From: a marine actinobacterium MedAcidi-G2B
GTDB lineage: Bacteria; Actinomycetota; Acidimicrobiia; Acidimicrobiales; MedAcidi-G1
DNA: 64,000 nucleotides
Assembly (NCBI GenBank): GCA_000817115.1
Contig: JUEO01000002.1
Coordinates: forward strand, 45,146 to 109,145
Direction: 5' to 3'
The position numbers were made by a program, and so were the translations under genes. Shown piece after piece: positions 56,935 through 64,000 of this stretch. The notes under the pieces are model-generated. The model was given only the letters and a program-made list of their open reading frames with translations. It was not told where the DNA came from and did not search any database. Within the stretch, counting starts at the first letter, position 1, and the number at the start of each line of letters is the position of its first letter.

Positions 56935-58313
56935 CAACGCTTTGGCATGGACGTTTCAAAGGAGGCTCGTCTGAAGCTCTTAAAGCTTTAAACGACAGTC
57001 TTTCTTTTGATATGAGAATGTATAGAGAAGATATTGAAGGATCAAGAGCGCATGTGCGCATGTTGGAGCGGGTGGGCTTAATTAGCGGGTCTGATGAAAG
57101 GGTGATTCTTAATGCCCTGGATCAGACAGAGAAAGAGATATCCGAAGAAACGTTCTTGTTCGAACCCAGTGATGAAGATATTCATACGGCTGTTGAGAGA
57201 AGAGTCACTGAGATTGCAGGAGAAGCTGGTGCTCGTCTCCATACCGGTCGAAGTAGAAACGATCAAGTTGCAACGGATCTTCGCCTTTGGCTCAAAAATG
57301 AAATGAAAGAATTATCTAGCTTGGTAACAGAATTCCAGAAGACTCTAATGTCGAAAGCAGTTGCCTCAGAAGGCATTTACCTTCCGGGCTATACACACAT
57401 GCAACAAGCACAACCAGTCATGCTCGCTCACCATTTATTGGCACATGGCTGGGCATTGAGCAGAGATGTAGATCGCTTACTTAATGCGCTAAATCATGCT
57501 GATGTATCTCCTTTGGGAGCGGGAGCGTTAGCAGGGTCATCGCTACCTCTTGACCCAGATGGAGTTGCGAAAGATCTAGGGTTTACTGGTCGATTTAATA
57601 ATTCACTAGATGCAGTTTCTGACAGGGACTTTGTTGCTGATGCACTGTTTGCTTTGGCACTTTTAGGCGTTCATTTATCTCGTATAGGAGAAGAACTGAT
57701 TCTATGGGCAAGTACTGAATTTGGATTTATTGAGTTAGATGATGCTTTTTCGACCGGATCATCAATGCTTCCACAGAAGAAGAATCCTGATGTTGCAGAA
57801 TTAGCTCGTGGTAAAGCTGGTCGTCTCATCGGAAACTTGACTGGTTTCTTAGCGACGCTAAAGGGCCTCCCTCTTGCCTACAACAAAGATTTGCAAGAGG
57901 ATAAAGAACCATTATTTGATGCGTGTGATACAGCTCGGCTGCTCCTCTTAGCCCTTAATGGCATGGTAGAGACAATGAAGTTCAATGCTGAAAAAATGAA
58001 GGAACATGCCGATAACCCGTATGCGGCGGCTATTGACTTGGCTGAGCATTTAGTAGCGAAGGGTATTCCTTTCAGAGAAGCTCATGCCATAGTTGGCGGT
58101 CATGTAGCTACAGCTTTGGCAGGCGAAGAGTCACTTACACAACTTATTTCTTCCGACGAAAGATTAGGCCCAGAGGCTGCAACTCTTTTAACCCCAGGTG
58201 CTGCTGTAAAGATGCGTACTACTCCTGGTGCTGCTGGACCAGAACAGGTAAAAGTTCAACTGGATGAGTTCAAAAAGCAGTTAAAAATTCAGCAGGAACG
58301 GCTCAAAGAGTGA
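56931..58313 (+). CDS. argH: Argininosuccinate lyase
   Basis: Last step to arginine, with fumarate release. The 460-aa product has [58 protein letters not shown] and the flexible loop [20 protein letters not shown] with the catalytic Ser. Ends overlapping the Nudix gene's GTG by 4 bases, which extends the operon by one gene. Confidence 0.97.
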   Translation: MTTLWHGRFKGGSSEALKALNDSLSFDMRMYREDIEGSRAHVRMLERVGLISGSDERVILNALDQTEKEISEETFLFEPSDEDIHTAVERRVTEIAGEAGARLHTGRSRNDQVATDLRLWLKNEMKELSSLVTEFQKTLMSKAVASEGIYLPGYTHMQQAQPVMLAHHLLAHGWALSRDVDRLLNALNHADVSPLGAGALAGSSLPLDPDGVAKDLGFTGRFNNSLDAVSDRDFVADALFALALLGVHLSRIGEELILWASTEFGFIELDDAFSTGSSMLPQKKNPDVAELARGKAGRLIGNLTGFLATLKGLPLAYNKDLQEDKEPLFDACDTARLLLLALNGMVETMKFNAEKMKEHADNPYAAAIDLAEHLVAKGIPFREAHAIVGGHVATALAGEESLTQLISSDERLGPEAATLLTPGAAVKMRTTPGAAGPEQVKVQLDEFKKQLKIQQERLKE

Positions 58314-58873
58314 TATTTAGAGAAATAAATGAGTTAGCTTCAAGAACTGGCATTGAACCAAAAAAATCAATCCTTGCTGCTCCAGATAGCGCTGAGAAGC
58401 AAAAGTTTTTACAGCTACTTGAAGACTCTCCCAAAGCACTCTTTCGTAGTTGCCGTCCAGCGCACCTCACGGGATCAGCTCTTGTTCTAGATCCTTCTAC
58501 TCATAAAGTACTTATGCTTTTTCACACAAAACTTCAACGATGGCTACAGCCTGGCGGACATGCAGATGGGGACGGAGATCTTGCACGGGTTGCACTAAGA
58601 GAGGCAATAGAAGAAACTGGAATTCCAGATTTGCGTGTGTGCGATGAAGTAATTGACCTTGATATTCATGAAGTAAACCCCCCACAAGAAGATCGTCATC
58701 ATCATTATGATGTCCGATTTCTAGTCTTGGCCCCAAAGGATTCCGTTCCTGTAAAAAATCATGAGTCACAAGAACTCAGATGGATAGAAGTAGACAGCCT
58801 TCATCAACTAGTGGTTGATGAAGGCGTACATCGTTTAGCGCAACGATGTATAAGAAAACTGAAAGAGGAGTGA
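58310..58873 (+). CDS. Nudix hydrolase
   Basis: The 187-aa product has a Nudix box GGHADGDGDLARVALREAIEE followed by TG, in the GGHxDxxD variant common in actinobacterial Nudix proteins. The first Glu of the strict box is replaced, but REAIEETG (metal-binding) is intact. QPGGH and the following HHHYDVRFLVLA fit. The substrate cannot be told; a nucleotide or nucleoside diphosphate derivative is expected from the family. Translational coupling to argH places it in the arg operon. Confidence 0.9.
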   Translation: MIFREINELASRTGIEPKKSILAAPDSAEKQKFLQLLEDSPKALFRSCRPAHLTGSALVLDPSTHKVLMLFHTKLQRWLQPGGHADGDGDLARVALREAIEETGIPDLRVCDEVIDLDIHEVNPPQEDRHHHYDVRFLVLAPKDSVPVKNHESQELRWIEVDSLHQLVVDEGVHRLAQRCIRKLKEE

Positions 58874-58884
58874 GAGTATTTCTA

Positions 58885-59409
58885 CTAAAAGTCACCAGGA
58901 TCAAGACAGGAGTCCAAATCGTTGACACGAGCAAAACCGTTTTGACGAGCAAGATGTGAGCCAGATCCAGAAGGTAATGAAGTCAGCAGAGGAGCGACAT
59001 CCCCTTCCACCCTCAACTTTTCTACATATGTATCACGATCTTGAAGATAGATTTGCCAATCGCTCAGCCAACTTTCAATAAGGAAACGATCACTTTCTGT
59101 TCCCCCGTCAAGTGATTGAAGAGAGGAAACCAAAGAATCTAAAAGAACGTTTACTTCTTCAATCATGCTTGCACGACTTTCAGGAGATTCTGCCGTAGAA
59201 GCTAGAGGAAGGTCTGAGAGTTTCTCTCTAAATTCAGCACAAAGATTTTCTGCACTATTAGCCCATGCCCTGTCTTCTATACGATCCGGATTTCCGGACG
59301 GAGCTAGAAAAAAAGCCCAGAGCCAAAAAATAATCAATGAGGCAACTAAGGCGATCAGACCAAATCGAACTATAGATCTTGACCAGTCTTGATTCTGTTC
59401 GTCTATCAT
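58885..59409 (-). CDS. Small membrane-anchored protein of unknown function, coupled to the PBP gene
   Basis: The product is 174 aa from ATG at 59407-59409. A short polar N-terminus (MIDEQNQDWSRS) is followed by a membrane helix (about 15-34, LIALVASLIIFWLWAFFL) and an external helical domain with two Cys (ENLCAEF and DLDSCLDPGDF). I do not recognise the family. The open frame extends upstream as an Arg run that is only another reading of the GAA repeat. The ATG overlaps the PBP stop (ATGA), so it is probably co-translated with it and may act in the cell envelope. Confidence 0.75.
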   Translation of the reverse strand: MIDEQNQDWSRSIVRFGLIALVASLIIFWLWAFFLAPSGNPDRIEDRAWANSAENLCAEFREKLSDLPLASTAESPESRASMIEEVNVLLDSLVSSLQSLDGGTESDRFLIESWLSDWQIYLQDRDTYVEKLRVEGDVAPLLTSLPSGSGSHLARQNGFARVNDLDSCLDPGDF

Positions 59410-61817
59410 TCTTCTTCTTCTTCTTCTTCTTCTTCTTCTTCTTCTTCTTCTTCTTCTGGGGTGACTTGCACGGTAATTGTTGAACCTACAGGTAATTCTG
59501 CACCTGGTAATGGATCTTGGGCCCAAACAATTCCGGGTAATGCTTCTGGATTTTCAGGATCAACCGAAATCACAGAATTGAAGGTTAATCCGCTTGATTC
59601 AACTGAAATTTGAGCTTGTTCAACATTTAATCCAAGTAGATCAGCAACTAGAACAGGTGGAGGGGGAACAGCAATTTCTAAAACCATTGAACCGCCCTCA
59701 ACCATGGTGGACCCTACAACGGGTGATTGACCGATGACCACATTTGGATCATATTCAGTAGTTTCTATCTCAATTGACGTAAGAATAGTGATCCCGGTTT
59801 CAGAGTCCAGAAGTAATTGTGATGCTTCTTCTAAAGTCAGTCCAAGTAGTTCGGGAGTAGGAACAATAACTTCAGGTTCCTCAGTGGTGGTTGGCGCTTG
59901 AGAAGGAGGGGGCTCTATGAACTCGCTAACTGGCAAATTTTGATGTGCCGAATCCATAACATCATGCCAAATAAGGGCAGGGTAAGTGCCGCCTGATACC
60001 TTTCGGTCAGTCAAAGGAGGCACCATTGATATTTGACCTTCTGGGTATCCGACCCAGACGGCAGCTGTAATTTGAGGCGTATACCCCACAAAAACTGCAT
60101 CGGCATAGTTTTGTGTGGTTCCAGTCTTACCAGCTGCCGATCTACCAAAATCAGCTCGCCACCCGGTGCCATTCTCTACCACTCCTTCAAGAATCCAGGT
60201 CATTTGGTCTGCTAAAGAGGCTGATAGCACTCGAGTTTGTTCGCGTTCCCATTCCCATAAGGTCGTTCCATCCGATCGAGTTATTTTCGTTACATACGTA
60301 TGGGGAACTGAAACTCCTCGATTAGCGAAAGTACTGTATGCAGAGGCCATATCCAGCATGGTTATATCGGCAGTACCCAAAATGCTTGAGTAGACATTTT
60401 CGATTGGACTTTGGATACCAAGACGGCGAGCCATGGAGACCAGTCGTTCAGGGCCAATTCCCATTATCAACTGAGCGTAGACAGTGTTATATGAGCCCCA
60501 CATTGCTTGAACTAAGGTCACATCTTCAGGATCAGGAATTTCTTCGGTTACAGGGTCAGGATCAGGAAGACGATATCCGGTCGCACCCCCACTTACTTTC
60601 CAAGTGGCAAACTCGCCAGTGGCGCCAGGAATGTCAAACTCAGCTTCGTTAGGAGCAGAATAAACAGCGGTGGCGCTCCATCCCGCTTCTAAGGCAGCAG
60701 CTAAACCTATAGGTTTCATAGACGAACCCACTTGCCGGCCATTACCTACAGCTAAATTAACTTTGGCATCCTCATCTTCAGCAAAGAAGTCTCGTCCACC
60801 AACCATCGCAAGAACAAAGCCAGTTTGCGGATCCATAACTACAACAGATGCATCTGGAAGCCCTTGTCCGAGTGGAAGGTGACGCTCTACAGCTAGCTCC
60901 GCTTTAGATTGAAGATCAAGATCAATAGTGGTTTCTATCCGAAGGCCACCTTCAAAAAGAAGAGTTTCGCGCTCTGCTCTGGTAGCAGCAATGTCTTCAT
61001 TTTCTAGAAACCATCTACGCACTTCCTCTACAAAATGGCCTGCTTCGTAAACAGTGTCAAGGCGTGCAGAATATTCTTCAAGAACCGGAGGAGATTCTAA
61101 AGCTTCAGAATATTCCTCTTCGTTTATGAATTCGTTTGCCAACATACGATTTAGGACCATGTGGCTTCGACGAAGACTATTGCTGTAGTTAAGCAACGGA
61201 TCGTAATAAGAAGGACGCTGAATCACCCCCGCAAGCATTGCTGCTTCTGGAATGGAGAGATCTTGGACGTCTTTATTGAAATAGGTTAAAGCAGCAGCTT
61301 TGATTCCGTAAGCTCCATGTCCAAAATAAATCGTGTTCAAGTATTGGAGAAGAATAAAGTCTTTGCTGTACTGGTCCTCTAAGCGCATTGAATACCAGAT
61401 TTCTTCTAGTTTTCGACTTGCAGTTTTCTCAGAGTTCTCAATAATGGCTAATTTTACGTACTGTTGGGTGATCGTTGAAGCGCCTTGACTTATTCCGCCA
61501 GCTTCTAAATTAGAACGTGCTGCACGAATTATTCCTCTTAAGTCGATTCCATCGTGACTGTAAAATCGTTCGTCTTCAATAGCTATCACTGCGTTACGAA
61601 CCATTTCTGGGATTTCTTCAATCTCACGGATGATTGATCTATTTTCTGGCGCTATTAGCGAGGTGATGTATGTGCCATTTGCAGAGACCACAACTGAAGT
61701 CTGTGCTTGTTCCGGAATACTTATTTCAAACTGTTGAGACTCAGAGCGATAGCAAGCAGTTGCTGTCAAAGAACAAGTTAAAAAAATTAAGACAATTCGT
61801 TGGATCAAAGTTCCCAT
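59406..61817 (-). CDS. Class A penicillin-binding protein with two PASTA domains, probable lipoprotein anchor and poly-Glu tail
   Basis: Peptidoglycan glycosyltransferase/transpeptidase, 803 aa. GT51 domain: IAIEDERFYSHDGIDLRG (catalytic Glu near 81) and GASTITQQYVK. Transpeptidase: GSSMKPIG (active Ser near 364), WGSYNTVYAQ (SxN near 441) and AGKTGTTQN (near 564). Two PASTA repeats lie at about 655-720 and 722-786. The last 16 residues are all Glu. The N-terminus IQRIVLIFLTCSLTATAC looks like a lipoprotein signal with Cys22, unlike the usual TM anchor. Divergent from tyrS. Confidence 0.93.
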   Translation of the reverse strand: MGTLIQRIVLIFLTCSLTATACYRSESQQFEISIPEQAQTSVVVSANGTYITSLIAPENRSIIREIEEIPEMVRNAVIAIEDERFYSHDGIDLRGIIRAARSNLEAGGISQGASTITQQYVKLAIIENSEKTASRKLEEIWYSMRLEDQYSKDFILLQYLNTIYFGHGAYGIKAAALTYFNKDVQDLSIPEAAMLAGVIQRPSYYDPLLNYSNSLRRSHMVLNRMLANEFINEEEYSEALESPPVLEEYSARLDTVYEAGHFVEEVRRWFLENEDIAATRAERETLLFEGGLRIETTIDLDLQSKAELAVERHLPLGQGLPDASVVVMDPQTGFVLAMVGGRDFFAEDEDAKVNLAVGNGRQVGSSMKPIGLAAALEAGWSATAVYSAPNEAEFDIPGATGEFATWKVSGGATGYRLPDPDPVTEEIPDPEDVTLVQAMWGSYNTVYAQLIMGIGPERLVSMARRLGIQSPIENVYSSILGTADITMLDMASAYSTFANRGVSVPHTYVTKITRSDGTTLWEWEREQTRVLSASLADQMTWILEGVVENGTGWRADFGRSAAGKTGTTQNYADAVFVGYTPQITAAVWVGYPEGQISMVPPLTDRKVSGGTYPALIWHDVMDSAHQNLPVSEFIEPPPSQAPTTTEEPEVIVPTPELLGLTLEEASQLLLDSETGITILTSIEIETTEYDPNVVIGQSPVVGSTMVEGGSMVLEIAVPPPPVLVADLLGLNVEQAQISVESSGLTFNSVISVDPENPEALPGIVWAQDPLPGAELPVGSTITVQVTPEEEEEEEEEEEEEEEE
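59409..59456 (-). repeat. Perfect trinucleotide repeat (GAA)16
   Basis: Sixteen uninterrupted GAA units on the minus strand (TTC on plus) encode the C-terminal poly-Glu of the PBP. The repeat runs right up to the TGA stop and to the ATG of the next gene. Length changes by whole units would alter only the tail length. It also places a purine-rich, SD-like stretch ahead of the downstream ATG. Confidence 0.95.
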
Positions 61818-61931
61818 AATTACTATCTATTCTGGCCTGTAGAAGGCCAGAAAAGATGTCACTGTAGAAAGGTTTCAACAATATCTGCGAAAAGGTTGGA
61901 CCTGAGTCACTTTATAGGCCATCGTTGAAGG

Positions 61932-63221
61932 GTGACTTGTAACGAATTCTTAAATGACCTTGACCGCAGAGGATTAATCTTTGACAGTACTGACCGGGAA
62001 GCTCTATCAAAAAGATTAGATGAATCACCGATCACGCTTTACTGCGGCTTTGATCCGACTGCCGACAGTTTGCATGTTGGAAGCCTTTTACCTTTATTGC
62101 TTCTACGGAGATTTCAAGACGCTGGGCATCGAGTGATATCACTTGCAGGTGGAGCGACAGGAATGGTTGGAGATCCCAGTGGTAAATCAGAGGAACGAAA
62201 TCTTTTAGATCAGGAAACCTTGACGCACAACGTTCAGGCCATAGCGGCCCAAATGAAATCATTCATTCAGCTAGAAAATACAGATTCAGTAGATCCAAGT
62301 TCTTCAATGCTTCTAAATAACTTGGATTGGACTTCTAACGTAAATGTTTTAGATTTTCTTCGTGATGTCGGAAAGCACGTCACTGTTGGAACCATGCTTG
62401 GTAAAGAATCTATACGAGCGCGCCTAGAGAGTGAACAAGGAATTTCTTTCACAGAGTTCAGCTACATGCTTTTACAAGCAAATGACTTTTATGAAATGAA
62501 CCAGCGCTATGGATGTGAAATGCAAGTGGGTGGTTCTGACCAATGGGGAAATATCACTGCCGGAATAGATTTGATTCGTAGACGTACAGGGGGAGTTGCC
62601 TATGGGCTAACTGTTCCTCTTATTACACGTTCAGACGGAGGTAAGTTTGGTAAAACGGCTGAAGGCACAGTGTGGCTCAACCCGGAAAGAACTCTCCCTT
62701 ATCAGTTCCATCAATATTTCCTGAACGTTGATGACAACGATGTAGAGAAAATGCTTCTACAGCTCACGTTGTTGAGCGTTGAAGAAGTGAAAGAGGTAGT
62801 AGCTGAGCATTGCCAAGATCCTTCACTCAGAGTTGGTCAACGGCGTCTAGCTGACGAAGTTTGCACCCTTGTTCATGGATCAAGAGAAACAAAAAAAGCA
62901 GTTTTAGCAGCTCAGGGGCTTTTTGGAGACGCTCCTCCAACAGATGAGGTTCTTGAAGCTCTACGGGGTGTTATACCTGAAACATCTTTTTCTCGTAAAA
63001 ATCTTCAAAATTCAGAGTCATTAATTGAAGTTTTAGTTGAGACTGGCTTATGTAAATCAAAGAACGATGCCCGTCGAACGATAAAAGGTGGAGGGGTGTC
63101 AATTAATGGAATTCGCCAAGATTCAGAGGTTTCAGAGATACCTGAAGAAGCTTTTGAGGATTCGCGTTTCATTCTTTTACAAAAGGGTCGACGCTCTCGA
63201 CATCTACTCGTTGTTTCATAA
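61932..63221 (+). CDS. tyrS: Tyrosine--tRNA ligase
   Basis: Class I synthetase, 429 aa. LYCGFDPTADSLHVGSLLPL holds the HIGH-type motif (HVGS). QVGGSDQWGNITAGIDLIRR is the tyrosine-specific segment. KFGKTAEGTVWL is the KMSKS equivalent (KFGKT). A C-terminal S4 RNA-binding domain (about 360-425) is present. The start is GTG at 61932. It divides the divergent PBP gene from the rRNA operon. Confidence 0.96.
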   Translation: MTCNEFLNDLDRRGLIFDSTDREALSKRLDESPITLYCGFDPTADSLHVGSLLPLLLLRRFQDAGHRVISLAGGATGMVGDPSGKSEERNLLDQETLTHNVQAIAAQMKSFIQLENTDSVDPSSSMLLNNLDWTSNVNVLDFLRDVGKHVTVGTMLGKESIRARLESEQGISFTEFSYMLLQANDFYEMNQRYGCEMQVGGSDQWGNITAGIDLIRRRTGGVAYGLTVPLITRSDGGKFGKTAEGTVWLNPERTLPYQFHQYFLNVDDNDVEKMLLQLTLLSVEEVKEVVAEHCQDPSLRVGQRRLADEVCTLVHGSRETKKAVLAAQGLFGDAPPTDEVLEALRGVIPETSFSRKNLQNSESLIEVLVETGLCKSKNDARRTIKGGGVSINGIRQDSEVSEIPEEAFEDSRFILLQKGRRSRHLLVVS

Positions 63222-63319
63222 TTTCTGAAGTTACAAAAATTCGCGGAAATAAAGGCTAAAGGGTTGATGTAGGTCTGCTTGAGCGTTATCGTTGCGAGGC
63301 GCACAAGTTCAGAAATTAT
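63218..63319 (+). repeat. 12-bp perfect inverted repeat spanning the tyrS end and rRNA promoter region
   Basis: ATAATTTCTGAA (63218-63229) and TTCAGAAATTAT (63308-63319) are exact reverse complements with 78 bp between them. The left arm includes the tyrS stop codon. The right arm runs into a T-rich stretch (TATTTTTCTT). The rRNA promoter candidate lies between the arms. Confidence 0.6.
63264..63292 (+). promoter_or_regulatory. Candidate rRNA operon promoter
   Basis: TTGATG (63264-63269), a 17-bp spacer, and TATCGT (63287-63292) fit a sigma-70-type promoter in the expected place, about 145 bases before boxA. Other promoters may exist in the region. Confidence 0.5.
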
Positions 63320-63394
63320 TTTTCTTAACTAAGCGCTGTGGCTGCAAATCAATGGTTCAAGTAACCATAAAAGTGCTGCAGTTACGGGCACCAC

Positions 63395-63435
63395 CAGTCG
63401 TAAAGACTGACTGCCTGATGACCTAAAAGTCATCA
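63395..63435 (+). other. Paired hairpins just before boxA
   Basis: CAGTC (63395-63399) pairs with GACTG (63405-63409). TGATGAC (63416-63422) pairs perfectly with GTCATCA (63429-63435). Two small stem-loops immediately before boxA recall the boxB-boxA arrangement of rRNA antitermination leaders. Confidence 0.6.
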
Positions 63436-63437
63436 TG

Positions 63438-63450
63438 TGCTCTTTGAAAA
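63438..63450 (+). promoter_or_regulatory. rRNA antitermination boxA
   Basis: TGCTCTTTGAAAA matches the known boxA (E. coli TGCTCTTTAACAA, mycobacterial TGTTCTTTGAAAA-like) at nearly all positions. NusB, encoded at 21427-21849, is the factor known to bind it with S10. Confidence 0.85.
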
Positions 63451-63586
63451 CGGAACAGAGGACGAAAAAAAAGCCAGTGCGGGCTGGCCATAGACGATCG
63501 CGAGTCGTTTCTGGTCAGACCCTGAACAATTCAAGCACTGACGGACAGCGATGATCATTTCGGTGGTCATCTTTGACCTGAAGCCA

Positions 63587-63692
63587 GTCGATCGAGAATA
63601 TTGGTATTCTTGGATCGACACACACTCGCGTCGGTTTCGTTGAAAAACGATTCCGCACAAATGATTTCTGGGAAAAACTGTTTACAGTTTTT
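63587..63692 (+). other. Structured 16S leader: two hairpins upstream of the mature 5' end
   Basis: GTCGATC-AGAATA pairs with TATTCT-GATCGAC across 63587-63619 (13 bp with a small bulge, TTGG loop). AAAAACTGT pairs with ACAGTTTTT at 63673-63692, ending 9 bases before the 16S start. They probably direct processing of pre-16S RNA. Confidence 0.65.
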
Positions 63693-63701
63693 CTTGAGAT
63701 T

Positions 63702-64000
<299 letters not shown>

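Larger units (their letters stand above)
63222..63701 (+). other. Gene-free leader region of the rRNA operon
   Basis: No credible protein or tRNA gene is present. Contents in order: a promoter candidate (63264-63292), the right arm of the inverted repeat, hairpins, boxA (63438-63450), a GCCAG/CTGGC hairpin (63474-63489), an ATGATCA/TGGTCAT hairpin (63551-63570), a larger hairpin (63587-63619) and one directly before the 16S gene (63673-63692). The 264 bases between boxA and 16S make a fairly long structured leader, as expected for RNase III-type processing stems. Confidence 0.8.

Noticed and set aside
59409-59456. The TTC/GAA array as a CRISPR or tandem-gene repeat
   Set aside because: It is a plain trinucleotide repeat with no spacers, coding for Glu in frame.
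59410-59526. N-terminal Arg-run extension of the minus-strand unknown gene (open frame to 59526)
   Set aside because: The Arg run is the GAA repeat read in another frame. The ATG at 59407-59409 overlaps the PBP stop as ATGA and gives a normal membrane protein.
63433-63660. 75-codon minus-strand open frame in the rRNA leader
   Set aside because: It lies over boxA and processing hairpins, has no ribosome site and no protein-like composition.

Overview
The window is a 64 kb stretch of a bacterial chromosome made almost entirely of housekeeping genes. The base composition looks moderately AT-rich (my estimate by eye, not computed). Several features point to Actinomycetota: a mycobacterial-type integration host factor (mIHF) next to gmk, a DUF1844 gene beside infC, a PriA without a Walker A motif, and the order alaS-ruvX-mltG-aro-efp-nusB-pyr-mihF-gmk-rpoZ-coaBC-metK-priA. 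The AT-rich composition, acidic protein tails, tight packing and the 16S 5' sequence are most like a streamlined aquatic lineage near Acidimicrobiia. That placement is inference.

Layout: 1-3656 holds the 3' part of tgt and the Sec accessory genes yajC-secD-secF. 3722-10603 holds relA, hisS, aspS, rarA and a small membrane protein gene. 10646-18308 runs alaS-ruvX-mltG-aroE-(96-aa unknown)-aroK-aroB-aroQ. An M24 peptidase, a carotenoid oxygenase, efp and nusB follow. 21945-30838 is a complete UMP-synthesis operon (pyrR-pyrB-pyrC-carA-carB-pyrD-pyrF) preceded by a recognisable PyrR-binding RNA loop and a terminator-like hairpin. 30876-36487 holds mihF, gmk, rpoZ, coaBC, metK and priA. Two minus-strand methyltransferase genes then face def-fmt-rsmB. 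A dienelactone-hydrolase-like gene faces mog-ribD, followed by hisG and a minus-strand DUF1844 gene.

44094-49933 is the translation block infC-rpmI-rplT-trmH-pheS-pheT. It has an attenuator-like terminator upstream and an infC that appears to start at AUA. 50012-58873 is a full arginine operon (argC-J-B-D-F-R-G-H plus a Nudix gene) behind TGTATA/TATACA half-sites overlapping a promoter. On the minus strand, 58885-61817 holds a class A penicillin-binding protein with two PASTA domains and a C-terminal run of 16 Glu encoded by a perfect (GAA)16 repeat; a small membrane protein gene is translationally coupled to it. tyrS (61932-63221) is followed by the only gene-free stretch over 300 bp. That stretch is the leader of the rRNA operon, with a promoter candidate, boxA and several hairpins, and the 16S gene starts near 63702.

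Most genes on the plus strand overlap by 1-4 bases or lie a few bases apart, so translational coupling is likely to be general. I found no mobile element, CRISPR array, tRNA gene or toxin/defence system. The points most worth a second look are regulatory or concern single proteins: the PyrR attenuator whose terminator lies inside pyrR, the AUA start of infC, an L20 fused to a Rho-N/SAP-like domain, a TGT that has lost its three zinc cysteines, and a probable lipoprotein-anchored PBP ending in poly-Glu.
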